Shown here in pieces: positions 11,229 through 22,641 of a stretch of DNA of 64,000 bases. The notes below the pieces were generated by a model. The model saw nothing but the letters and a program-made list of their open reading frames with translations, ran no database searches and was not told the DNA's origin. How positions within the stretch are numbered: position 1 is the stretch's first letter; each line of letters begins with the position of its first letter. A program made the translations under genes and the position numbers. This stretch comes from Polytrichum commune (taxonomy: Eukaryota; Streptophyta; Polytrichopsida; Polytrichales; Polytrichaceae): NCBI GenBank assembly GCA_950295325.1, contig OX485807.1:37108440-37172439 (forward strand), written 5' to 3'.

Positions 11229-13899
11229 GTCGAAGCTTCCAGATAGCCCTGTACCATATTAGTCAAAGGTCACTGAAGCCTGCTTAGGACTGAGTTACAT
11301 GTGACCTGCTACATCTCCTCGATCTCACTTTAAGCCACTTTGGCGATTGTCCAGGTGTCACAAGAAGATTTGGGTCTTCTATCGAGGCTGGTATGATAGA
11401 CGCTGGTTCATCATGTCGTAGCTGGGAGAATAGTGGTCTGAGCGCCGGCAATGAATATTTGCTCTGGACAACACTCTACCCGGCAGCACAGAACCTGGGA
11501 AGGTTCATTTGGTTTCTTCGTGGAGGAGGTAGAACTTGGACAGGAGACAGTTGTGTCTTAGTGAGTCATATGCATGTGAAGCAGTTCCTTCGTTTTCTTT
11601 TGGGGTTCCCTTTAGTCCTCATGATGATCACTTGAAAAGATTCCATGGAAAAGAAAGAGTAGCTGAAAGACGTAGTTAGGATGCTATGACTGAGGATTAA
11701 TCAATGCCTGTCAAGCAAATAAATATGCTCTCTTGACATGTGATTCTGCCTAGAGTGCCGAGGAGATTACACTAGCACTCAAATCAATAAAGGCAGCTAA
11801 GAGGCAACCATGCCATGATACAAGTGAAAATTGAACATGCCTCTTTGGATTCCTCCATTTGATCCAGGGGATGTAGGAAGTCATTCTATCAAGTAATTTT
11901 CTGTCTCTATTAATCTTGACACTAAGAAGATTTAGATCATGGCTGCATTGTTTATTTAAATCTGGAATAATTTGATTTTGGAAGACTAGAGAAATTGTTT
12001 ACCCTCATTGGATACCGTTATGCCATTGGATTTACAATCTAAAATTTTGGGAAGATTTATTGCGGCTTTCGGAGATGGCACTGAAGCTAATTGAGGATTT
12101 GTGACTATCACAAATGAACTGGACTAAGAGTTTTCCTAGGCTTCATATTGTCACAACATTTATAAATTTAGGAACTTGTAGAATATGCAGCAATATCACA
12201 GTAGAGGACCTCAGGTTTGACCTCTTGAGGATGTCCCCAGGTTATGGACTTGGTCCTTGATGGCTAGTCCCAATATGAGATTAATTAGAGGCTGATGTTC
12301 TGTATACAAAGCACACTGGGTAAACACAACTTTACTTCCAGACTTCTCTATACATGATGTGCGCCATAAAGTTTTGAGTGTGATAATTTTATTCATCTTA
12401 TTAAAGTAGATATTGAAAGTTACTTGAATCTATAATGCATGTTAAGGACCCAAAATACAAACACTATTCATGACTCGTGATGGGTACAAAGCTTTCGTTT
12501 GAATATCAGTCCAGATAGAGATGAACCCCACCCACCTATTAAATGGTATAAGGTAGGCATACCAAAACCAACTTTTAATACATTTTTCATACATTTGAAC
12601 CCCTGAATGTGAATTTTGGCACACAATGTTGGTTTTAGGTTTTAGTGTTGGTTTGGGTACATGTACCTTATATGTAGGAGTCCAATCAGATCTGCCTCCC
12701 TTTACTCAATGGCTGTTGACTCCCTGGTTTCATTTGTTTCAAAACATTCTTATCTCTAGAAACAATACTACAAAATCTTCGCTCGACAACCCTCTGGTTT
12801 CATTAGTTCAAAATATTCAAGTATCCAAAAACATTACTACAAGAATCCGGCACCTAATGAGTTTCATTCATTGGGAGCTGCAACTCTATGAGGTGGACTC
12901 TAGCGGTCCGAAAGTTAGTAGTTCAGCTGATTTATTCGGTGTCCACATCCCAGAGGTCAGGTCTTAGTTGGAATCCATGGTGATTGGCATCCGGTATGGA
13001 AAATCGTATTAGCAGTACAATGTGCACTTGACTTGAAAGCTGTATATATGTGTTGGACACTTTCAACTAGCTATAGACAATTCCCAAAAACCATGTAAGA
13101 AAGCCTTCATAAAGGAAGATCCTTGAAGGTCCTTGCATTCTAAAATGAGGCCCCTTCCTTTCATTTCAGTATTCATGTGATGGTGGTAACTAGTATAAAC
13201 TATCTTAAGCATAGGACAAGATTGTTTGAGACCAAAACTTGCATTCGTTATAGAAAATTTGTGCGAACATCAATGCATTACTAATGGTATTTAGTGTCAG
13301 TCACCCATTAGTGTCACTTAGTACCTTATTAGTATTGAAACCCAGCTATGTGTATTAGGTTACACTAATTTCCAAGCCGATTCCAATTGGTGTTTTAACT
13401 TAATCTAAAGCAAAAATGAACACACATTGCATGGAATTCGGCCTCGATTTTATTGATGGAATCACTAGTTCAGAAAAAATCATATTAATAATGATAATAA
13501 TAATGTCATTTTCTTGAATAAAAATATTAAAGTTGGATTGAGATTTTACATAGAAGTTAGGTGTTTTTAAAGAACCATATATTTGTATGTAATATTTTTC
13601 GCTTGAATATAAAGATATGTAAACATGGAGAGGCAGGTTTCCTGCAAGTGGTCCAGATCATCCTTACTAAGTGACCAGGTCACCGTTCACTTTTATCCTC
13701 ATTTCTCATGCCTTACACTATGTCAAAACATAAAAAGTATGCCACTTTTTAAATTTTACTCAATTTCAAATAATGGACTTGGTGTGTCTGTGTATCCTGC
13801 TGGCAATCATGATTGAGGACCCTTTTAATAGAGATTCTGTTGGAATTTTTTAATGTAACGCTGGCTGTAGACCGAATTCCTTGGTCTGGACTCTGGACC
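11229..13899. other. Downstream of GLOX copy 1, no gene seen
   Basis: The first few hundred bases are presumably 3' UTR of the oxidase gene. Beyond this only short unsupported frames occur. Around 13,285-13,345 there are TTAGTGTCACTTAG-type motifs like those in the MITE-like elements elsewhere, without definable ends. Confidence 0.45.
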
Positions 13900-14112
13900 G
13901 TGTCTGGAGAGATTTTTGGGCATAATCGGTCGAGATCCTCCTGTTTTCCAAGTCCAACCAGTTATATGTTGACAGACATCTTCTGGTTTTTCTTTGTTGA
14001 AATCAGGTATATCCTCTAATTTTTATAGTATTTTTCCTACAGTCTTCAAACAATTATTTCTCACACTCAACCAGTTCATTTGTATTTAATGGTTGGTTCT
14101 CCCAGTTCATTG
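13900..14112 (+). repeat. Dispersed repeat A, copy 3
   Basis: It begins GTGTCTGGAGAGATTTTTGG and ends near the motif CCCAGTTCATTGG. The motif order matches the copies at 2594 and 8411, but the CCGGTT motifs have decayed to CCAGTT, which marks this as a more diverged copy. Confidence 0.6.
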
Positions 14113-15394
14113 GTCTGGAGGAAGACTTTCATGGCAATTCCTAACCGTCATCTCATCATGTCAGGGAGTATTTTGTACGCATCAAACACGTTCCCTGCGT
14201 GGCATTGCTCGTTTCAATTGTTGATATTGTGAATGATTAATGATCCAAGTCTCTTGAGAAGGGGCATAACATTATCAAGTTGAAGAAGGGTGTTGGGTGG
14301 TCTAGGAATATATTAGAGTTTGTTCCCAGACAATGTTACTGTGATTATATGGAGTACAAATTTAGCTTAAATCTACATTACCTTGCTCGTGTATTTGTAA
14401 CGGCAATTGTCCCTTTATTCAAGGCAGTTTTCATGTTCCAACTTGTCTCCTACCTTGAGGGGTAGGAAGGATTACCCAAATCTAAGGTGGTTGGCCAGCT
14501 AATTAGGTTTGTTTAATTCACATTAGCCATGTTATTATCAATGAACTCCCTAACGTTGGTAGTATGCCAACTTCAACGTTGGCTAATTCACAACAATTGC
14601 TAGGGTCCATGACTCCCATTGGCAATTAATGCTAATTTTTTTTTAATGATTAACATCATGGCATGAGGTGCACTTTAGCATCTACAATAAGGTTAGGAAT
14701 TTCCATATATATAGATGTTGTTAGAACACACATAAGATACTTCATAGCTAGGTAGGTCATTAACATAATTGAGAATGTGACTATTTGAGTGTGCCCTAAA
14801 ATTTTGGCCTTAATGTTTTCAAGGTGCACACATTTTGCTTAAAGGTCTAAATTAAGCTCAAGAGATGGACATGAGACCTATGCTAATTAAAACTGGAAAG
14901 AGGTTGGGCCCTCTTTTTTAAAATTAAAACCATCCATTATTAAAGGTCTAGGTGTCAAACCACCACACACATCCTATTAGTGAAAAGCATAGAAGCAAAA
15001 CTAATACTCCCTATCACAAAATCGAAAGAGTACATTTAAAGAAACCAACACAATTGTGACACATTATGCATACTCCACACTAGTCATAAATGAAGACTAG
15101 AAAACCGACAACCTATTGTAGATCTCCAAGACCCACCTTAAACCAACAAATCCAAAGAGAAACATTAGAGACACAAACCTATGTTGGAAAACCTACATTA
15201 CACCTAGCCAATAAGCAATATATCACAGACCTCCTAGACATGCCATAAAATAACACAACAAAAATATTGATATTGGCACAAACCGTTGTTTAGTTCAATT
15301 AATAATTGCTTTGAGATAAGCCATTGGTCAATACTACATTTGTTGCATGTATTCACATAGCAACACCATGTCATTTACACCCACATCCACTCAA
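14113..15394. other. Gene-free AT-rich stretch
   Basis: I see no coding region, RNA gene or clear element boundary. Confidence 0.45.
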
Positions 15395-15482
15395 ACAAGT
15401 CCATGAGAATCGAACCCGGACCAAATAATATGGAATAAACACTCGCTCCCAACCAAAGCGGAGCTAATAACATGGTATCCAT
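15395..15482 (-). repeat. tRNA-derived SINE-like head
   Basis: On the minus strand a box A-like TAGCTCCGCTTTGGTTGGGA (15475 leftward) is followed by a box B-like GGTTCGATTCT (15416-15406). The spacing is longer than in a normal tRNA and no acceptor or T stem can be paired. This is a polymerase III-type SINE remnant and not a working tRNA gene. Confidence 0.4.
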
Positions 15483-15961
15483 TGACTACCAAAAAAACAG
15501 CCTTATAATTTATTTTCTAATGGCACTATGTTTTTGGAACATCCAAGAACTACAGTTTCAGGATATTGGTTATGATTAATGATTATTGAACACTAATTTA
15601 ACGTCTACTCCCTACAAAGGGTGAAGTAGTTCTACATCTAACATTATTGTCCTTGAGGATGTGACCACAAATATTTATGAACATACACTTTATTCACTAT
15701 GGCCTCCCTTTTGAAACCGGAGTTCTTCTTCTGTGTGTTCTAATCAAATATTTCTCTCTAAATTTTCTGCCCAGCATTAGACTTTTGCAAAAGCTTGTCG
15801 ACATTTTGGCCATGGTACCTTACAAGGTGGATAAGAAGGAAACCGTCATTTGTAGATGTGGCTGAAAAAGTGATGCGTCAAGATTATAGACTTATTTAGC
15901 TGGTCTCCACAACTGTTGGCATTCACTATCATAGATATGTGGCAAATTGTATAAAAGCTAC

Positions 15962-16120
15962 AATCTGCCAGTGATCGTGGCGGTGTTTTCACGCCCGAGG
16001 GGCCCCGCCTCCCCTCTGTGAGGGCGTGAAATTTTTCTTCTGTGGTATTCATTTTGGCGTTGGCCCGGTTGGCTTCTGTCTCAAAAAAAAAAAATAAAAA
16101 TAAAAAAATCTGCCAGTGAT
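15962..16120 (+). mobile_element. 5'-truncated LINE insertion with 14-bp TSD
   Basis: The insert at 15976-16106 carries the 3' end of an L1-type LINE: GGCGTTGGCCCGGTTGGCTT, CTGTCTC and then an A-rich tail with T interruptions. It is flanked by direct copies of AATCTGCCAGTGAT (15962-15975 and 16107-16120). The same 3' end recurs at 23190-23249 (minus) and about 50090-50146. Confidence 0.85.
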
Positions 16121-17102
16121 ATGTTGGAATAACCATGCTGTAGAAAGATTAATTGAGAGTAGGAAATCTATGTCCTTGTAGACTGGTGGGCCTCAAGCTT
16201 GGTTGCAAATAGGACTGTTCTATTCGTGAACTGAAGGAATTGTTTATCTTCAGGATTGATAGTAACATGGACGTTTTCTTCTAGATTGCCTTGGTCGGAA
16301 TGCTGAATGTGTAGGGAAGCCATTGGGCAAGTCATGATAGAATATTATAATTCTGACACAGATAAGACCTGAAGACCCTTGAATTTCAAGAATAATTTGG
16401 AATACCCATCCGCAAATCCCATTTCACGCCATACTCATCGGCCTTGGCCTTTAAAAAAATTGTTCAAGGTACTGTGAACAGAATAAACTAGAGCTTCTGC
16501 TGAAAAAACCCAGAGTAAAATATGTGTTGGATGTATCCTCAGACCTCAATTATTATGATGGTGTAACCTTTTGCCAGTTTCCTTGCTCATGATTGTAATT
16601 TCTGCTGGAGTTGTGAGGAAGATTTCCCTTGTGAGCTACCTCAAAATGGATTTGATGTCTGGAAAGTCAATGCAATCTACTGGGTCCTTGCCTTGCTGAT
16701 GTATTTGTGACAGTATTACTGTATAAGTGCAAATAAAATTCTGCACAGCTACAGTAGTGAGCCCCAGGTGACAACTCTCCTTTTAAAACAGCTGTAATAG
16801 TTGCTACCTCATTTCACTAGAAGAAAACTTGTCTGCCACAACCACCCTTGCAACTGGCACTAGTAGGATGGCACTAGTAGGAAAGGGGGTCTTTTCCCAC
16901 ACAAAAACTACACTAAACCAACACTTTTCTGCAACCACGACAGAGGCCATGAAGGTTGCAGCCACTGTCAAAATACTGTCGTCTTGGACCAGTCCTATTA
17001 TCTGAAAACGGCATGTCAAAATCATGTCGTCATTTTAGAGTGTAACTTTTACTGTGGCAGTAAATTATGATTATATGTAAAGTTCAGAGTTAATTTAATT
17101 GC
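16121..17102. other. Gene-free stretch
   Basis: No coding region is supported and no repeat boundary is evident. Confidence 0.45.
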
Positions 17103-17325
17103 ATATATATATATCATTAAAAGCTAGACATACTGGTAGGTCCGCACCTTCTAATTAAACCCTCCCATCTAGGTCTAGCCTTCAACCTATGACACACCCA
17201 CAAGAATAGGCTACCTACCACTCACCTAGAGCAAGGTCAATGGTGGCGGCCAAGGGATTCGAACCTTGCACCTTGTGACACCCATGCATGCGCCTTAGCC
17301 ATTGAGTCATCAACTCACATGTGAT
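17103..17325 (-). mobile_element. tRNA-derived SINE
   Basis: Read on the minus strand there is a box A-like TGACTCAATGGCTAAGGCG (17309-17291) and a perfect-looking box B GGTTCGAATCC (17265-17255). A ~110-bp tRNA-unrelated body and an AT-repeat tail (ATATATATAT at 17103-17115) follow. This order is that of a plant SINE. No target duplication was identified. Confidence 0.6.
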
Positions 17326-17375
17326 ATACATGGAGTGCTTCAAACCTTTCTAGACTAAGGCCACTCTTTTCTCTC

Positions 17376-17890
17376 TACTACCTACTATTTACTGTATATA
17401 ATTTACTACCTTCTTTTACTATTTACTGTCTAATATTTACTGTCCAATATTTACTCTCTGATATTTATTGTCTAATATTTATAGTCTAATATTTACTGAT
17501 ATTTACTGTCTGATATTTATTTACTGTCTGACATTTATATACTGATATTTACTGTCTAATATTAACTGATATTTACTGTCTAATATTTATTGTCTAATAT
17601 TTAATATTTAATATTTACTATCTACTATTTATTTTTTGTTGCCCGCTATTTATTGTTTTCTGGCATTATTTACTATAGACTGTCTATAATTTACTTTCAC
17701 TGTATATTATTTACTGTTTATATATTATTATTTTCTATTTACCATCTATTATTAAATATCATTGTCCATTTTTAATGTTTAATGTTTAATAATCACTACT
17801 TAAAGTATCTTATTTACTATTTATGGTCTGCTATTCTTAATTTAATGATTTATGATATATTGTTTACTATTCATTGTGAAATACATAGAG
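17376..17890. repeat. AT-rich low-complexity array (TATTTACTGTCTAA-like)
   Basis: Some 500 bp are built from degenerate repeats of ATTTACTGTCTAAT and close variants (TTTATTGTC, TTTACTATC). The unit is about 10-16 bp and irregular. It is non-coding and the run is almost free of G+C-rich words. Confidence 0.8.
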
Positions 17891-18119
17891 TTTATTATTT
17901 ACGATCTATTCTTACAATGCTTTAATGTTGGATGATTGAAAGATACACTTGTATGCGCCAATTGCCTCTCTCCTACCTTAATAATCAATGAAGAAGATGA
18001 CTCACATCTAGGTCTAGATCTACCTAGAAGATCTATAAAACTCAATAAAGATAGAACATTCCTCCACGGACCTTTTGCATGACATCAAAGCGACATAACT
18101 CCCACACATATGCATAAAA

Positions 18120-18262
18120 TATGTCACGGAGCTCAAAACTCCAACACAACTCCAACTCTAGCGCGGAGCTCAAAACTCCAACACAATTCCAACACAACTC
18201 CAACACAACTCCAACTCTAGCGCGGAGCTCAAAACTCCAACACAACTCCAACACAACTCCAA
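18120..18262. repeat. Minisatellite of AACTCCAACAC units
   Basis: The higher unit CGGAGCTCAAAACTCCAACA ... CTCTAGCG occurs three times. It contains a nested 11-12 bp unit (CAACACAACTC) repeated a variable number of times. A minus-strand open frame across it encodes a repetitive peptide, which I take to be fortuitous. Confidence 0.8.
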
Positions 18263-18263
18263 C

Positions 18264-20394
18264 ATGAAAAATTTTCATGTCAAAGGCCACATGTCAAAGG
18301 GTACCCCCTTCCTACTAGTGTGGGCATTGCAACTAAATTGTCCATTTTGCAACCAATTTGACTTGTGGGTGGTTGGAGACATGCTAAATTTCCTTACTAA
18401 CAGGGTAGGTGGCATGCAACCACATAGTTTGCAATCAAAACTAGTGATGAGGCTAACTCACAATTGTTAAGCAGCTTCAGAGCAACCTGCACATAAGAAA
18501 TTCATAGGGAATGAGGACCTATCCAAAGTACTTCATTGAAATAATGGGTCATAGACTTTGAAACATGCAAACTCTACCCAAAAGTGGTTTCCAACCATCA
18601 CTAAGAGGAATCTTGTCCACCTAACCATGAACAGAGCTGGGCTTTATGACTTAAAAATGCATTTGGTGACAAATTTGCTAGTGATGGATGGCCACATGGT
18701 GAAATTATTTGCTTAACATGTTTAGGTGTCACTCGACTAAATTATTCTCAACCACAATTGGTAAAAGGACTGACTATCAAACATCATGTATATTAAATGG
18801 GATGCCCATAAGATATCTACTTTGATTACTGACCAACCCATAATCATTGAATCAACAACTCATGGCCTTCTGAAACTCCCTTCGCTCCACCCCATTTTTT
18901 GGTAAGATCAAGTAGCCATGTATCATAAGATAACCCCCTTTTCTTCCTTTACATGGTGGCGGTTACTTGCCAGACTTAATTCCATGAACACGTTGGCAAC
19001 CATCAAACCTGGTTGCCATCTGAACTTGGTTGCCAAGTACCACATAGAGAGGGTTGAATCTCTTAAAAACCATGTGCTCCTCCATATGATTGGTTGATTA
19101 GTTTGGGATTGGAGTTTTAATTGCACAAAAAGTTGCAGCTGTTTGAGCCCACTAACCTCCCACACAAGCAATGACGAAGGTGAGGGGACATGTTTCATTT
19201 TCCAAGTACTTGCAAATGAATAAGATTACTTTCAGATTATGTCCACATTCTCTTCCTATTTGTAAATTGTTTCTTCCAAGTTACTTTACACAAACATTCG
19301 CCTCCCACCAAAATGGACACCTGAACAACCTCTTAAAACCTAATCAAGAGACTCATTGGCTCTTGTCTCTTTTGCAACAATTTTTCACCTAAACCCTAAA
19401 CCAAGGTGCATAATTTGTTTTTGAGCATTTTGAACTTAGTATTTATCAAATTTCTTTTGATTTTCATATTTTTAGAAAGCTCTTGAAAATTCACTTCTTT
19501 TGGTGGTAGTTTTTTTTTTCCAATTCAAAGTTGTATTGGTAGAGTTTTGAGCATTTGAAGGTAGCCTAAAATATTGCAGTTCATTTCTAGATATCGATCT
19601 ACTTTTGCACATTCTAAGATTAATTTTAATATGATCTTCCTCAATTGCACATTGTTAAAAACATTATTGAAATTGTGCTTGTTTTGGAGGTAGATTTTAT
19701 GAGAAAATTTTACATATTTGTAAAGACATTTGAAAAAATATTTATTTTATATATGTGGCAAAATATCTAATGTGTGTTTTCATGAAGTACTTTATTTTTA
19801 TGACAAAGAGGTCCAATTTGTCATATTACTGAATATGTGACACCTCAATAATACAACGGTCATCGGGTTTCTCGTTTCCCAAACATGTCATATTAAAAAG
19901 GTAGGACTGAGTTCTAACCAAAACAGGAACTGACTTATTGATATGTGAAGGATCCCATGATTCCCAGGTTCTTCAAAGACGCACTTTGAATATTCCATTT
20001 CACCTTCCAAGTTTGAGCACTATAACTTGCACCTCCATGTCCTTCTTTCTTAAGCTTCACAATATTCATGCGGTAAGTGACGGCCTCATCTGATGTTCTT
20101 CATCAATTTCTCCATTCTATTCCCAACTTTGAGTTTTAGTGGGATCGATCTGATCAGGTTGCTGTGACAAATTTAGAGTAACCAACAAATCAGAAATTGT
20201 TGGTGTCTGGAATTGCATACTAGAATTAATTGTTAGTGTCTGCAAGCGACCGGAAATGTTGAATTGCAGGATGATGTGCATCGACTGACATTTCAAATTC
20301 CGCTGGTTGTTGGTTACCAAATTGCAGAGGAGCAATCCTGCACCCATTCTCTAGACTTCCGGAAGATTTTCAGCTACTCCAGGAATTACGACCG
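18264..20394. other. Upstream of GLOX copy 2, no other gene seen
   Basis: Short frames only. The final few hundred bases should include the promoter and 5' UTR of the oxidase gene. They show no similarity to the upstream region of copy 1. Confidence 0.45.
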
Positions 20395-22641
20395 ATGATG
20401 AGAACTTCGAACATAAATATGATCAGGATGTTGCTATTAAACCTGGTCACGTTTCTGCTATGCTTCAGTTGGAGTCCTGTCCTGGTGAATGGGCAGGGCA
20501 CATGGCAAGTCCTCAACAACAATGTTGGTATTGCTGCCATGCATTGTGCTCTCACTCACTACGACACGGCCATCCTGCTTGATCGGACCAACATTGGGCC
20601 CTCGCAAATCGCATTGCCAGGGGGGAGATGCCGCGACAATCCTCAGGACCTCGTGCTCAAGCACGATTGCACTGCTCACTCGGTCATGTTCACACCCGGG
20701 CCCAACACCGTTCGCGCTTTGTTCATCAACACAGATACTTGGTGCTCCTCGGGGCAGTTCATGGCCGATGGCACCATGGTGCAGACTGGAGGCTGGAGAG
20801 ATGGCAACTTCAAGATCAGAACGCTGGCTCCCTGCCCGAGTGGTGGAAATTGCGACTGGGTGGAGACGAATGTGCCGTTGGTGAATGGAAGGTGGTATGC
20901 CTCCAACCAGGTTCTTCCTGGAGGCAACAGCCAAATTGTGGTGGGCGGCATAGGCGAGCCAAATTACGAGTTTGTGCCCAAGAGGGCAGCGGGAGAGGGG
21001 GCGTTCGGTTTGGGGGTTCTGAACGGGGCCGACAATCTGTACCCCTACGTCTACCTTTTGCCCACAGGAGAAATTTTTATCTTTTCGAATAGGAACGCTG
21101 TTGCCCTCAACTACAACACCGGCGTGGTGACGAGGAATTACCCTGCCATCCCCGGCAACCCCCGAAACTACCCCTCCGCAGGGTCTGCCGCCATGCTCCC
21201 ACTAACATGGCAGACTGGATTCGGGACCGCAGAGATCATGGTGTGCGGAGGAGCGACGGCCCATAACCCAGGGGCAGCCGCATCGGCGAGCTGCGGGAGA
21301 CTCGTGGCGACTGGGGCTGGGGGAGGTTGGGCGATGGAGAACATGCCCATCCGTCGAAATATGGGAGAAATGCTCAACACACCCGACGGCAACATCATGA
21401 TCATCAACGGAGCGCAAAACGGGTACCAAGGATGGGGATTGGCTAATAATCCTGCTCTCAACCCAGTGAAGTACACCCCAGGCGCGGCTGCTGGAACGCG
21501 GTTCCAGGTGCTCGCCGGGACCGGCATTGCGAGGATGTACCACTCCACCGCCAATCTGCTGACCGACGGGCGGATCATGGTGGCCGGAAGCAACACCCAC
21601 CAATTCTACACTTTCACCGGCCCATTCCCTACGGAGCTCCGAGTGGAGGCCTTTTCACCACCCTACCTAGGCGCCAAGTAAGTCCAGCTCAAGAGTCATT
21701 GGAATTTCCACGTTCACTGTAATCCCATTGAACAGCTTATGCTGAAAAGGAAGTTAGGGACTACCAGGCATTATTAACTGGATTCTTCATCAAACATACA
21801 TATAAACCTAAACTCCCTTTGTGCCATAATTCATCAACATCAGCAGGCTCGGGTGCTAAACCATTTCTAAAAAATATTTTTTGGGAGCTGCTTTCGTGTT
21901 ATAAGCATTTTTAAGACTAAAGCCTCTAAGGAATGAAATTCAACAACTAGTAATCTAGATGGTGACCCTTGCTTCTAATTGATTCTAAATATGACATTTT
22001 AAAGTGCAAATTATACCTAATACAAACACAAAATCATATCAATGGATTCCTCCCGATGTTCTCTTCCCAAGCATGTTCTCTTCTTTGTGAAAGAGCAAAT
22101 CATCAATGTATTTGAAGTATTAAAAGTGATTTATGAAAAACCGTTCGAAAAGGGAGAGTTGCCACCCGGGTCAGAGGACATCAAGATTCAGGAGATGGGC
22201 ATTTCAGGCCCATATTTTCAGCTTGTTACAGTTACCTTTAGCCAATGATATAGCAATGGTTTGTGCATGAGACATTTCTAATTCGTTGATCAAACTCCTC
22301 AATGAATCCACTTTTGCAGCTTCAACAATGTGAGGCCCACAATCACTGGTGTGCCCGGGCGGTTCGGATACAATCAGGTGTTCACCTTGACATTTGCGGT
22401 GGGCGCCAGAGTGGGTGACGTGGGAGTGAACATGAACAGCGCTCCTTACTCTACACATTCATTCTCGCAAGGCCAAAGACAACTCAGTCTCAAGACTTCG
22501 GTGCCTGTCGTGGCTGGCGGAGGATGGTCATGCCAAGTTACAGCTCCTCCCAATGCCAACGTCGCTCCTCAACAATACTACATCCTCTTCCTAGTGCAGA
22601 ACGGCATCCCTTCAAGGGGTGCCTGGGTGCACATGGGTTAA
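20395..22641 (+). CDS. GLOX: Secreted copper-radical oxidase (glyoxal/aldehyde oxidase-like), copy 2
   Basis: Two exons, 20395-21677 and 22320-22641, with a 642-bp intron at the same position and phase as in copy 1 (CAA|GTAAGT ... TTTGCAG|C). The product is 534 aa. The signal peptide (residues ~1-33, hydrophobic around 12-31) is unrelated to that of copy 1, but from QGTWQVLNNN on the proteins are almost identical. Catalytic residues are all present: Cys117, Tyr168, Tyr382-His383 and His474. It should be a secreted H2O2-producing aldehyde oxidase like its neighbour. Start choice is slightly uncertain because Met1, Met2, Met9 and Met12 would all leave a signal peptide. Tandem duplication with homogenised exons is the likely history. 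Confidence 0.93.

Noticed and set aside
15395-15482. Functional tRNA gene on the minus strand
   Set aside because: Box A and box B are present, but the box spacing is long and acceptor and T stems do not pair, so it is a SINE-like remnant.
17255-17309. Functional tRNA gene on the minus strand
   Set aside because: A and B boxes are good, but the sequence continues into a tRNA-unrelated body and AT tail, which defines a SINE.
18042-18290. 82-codon repetitive minus-strand ORF
   Set aside because: It is a translation of the AACTCCAACAC minisatellite.
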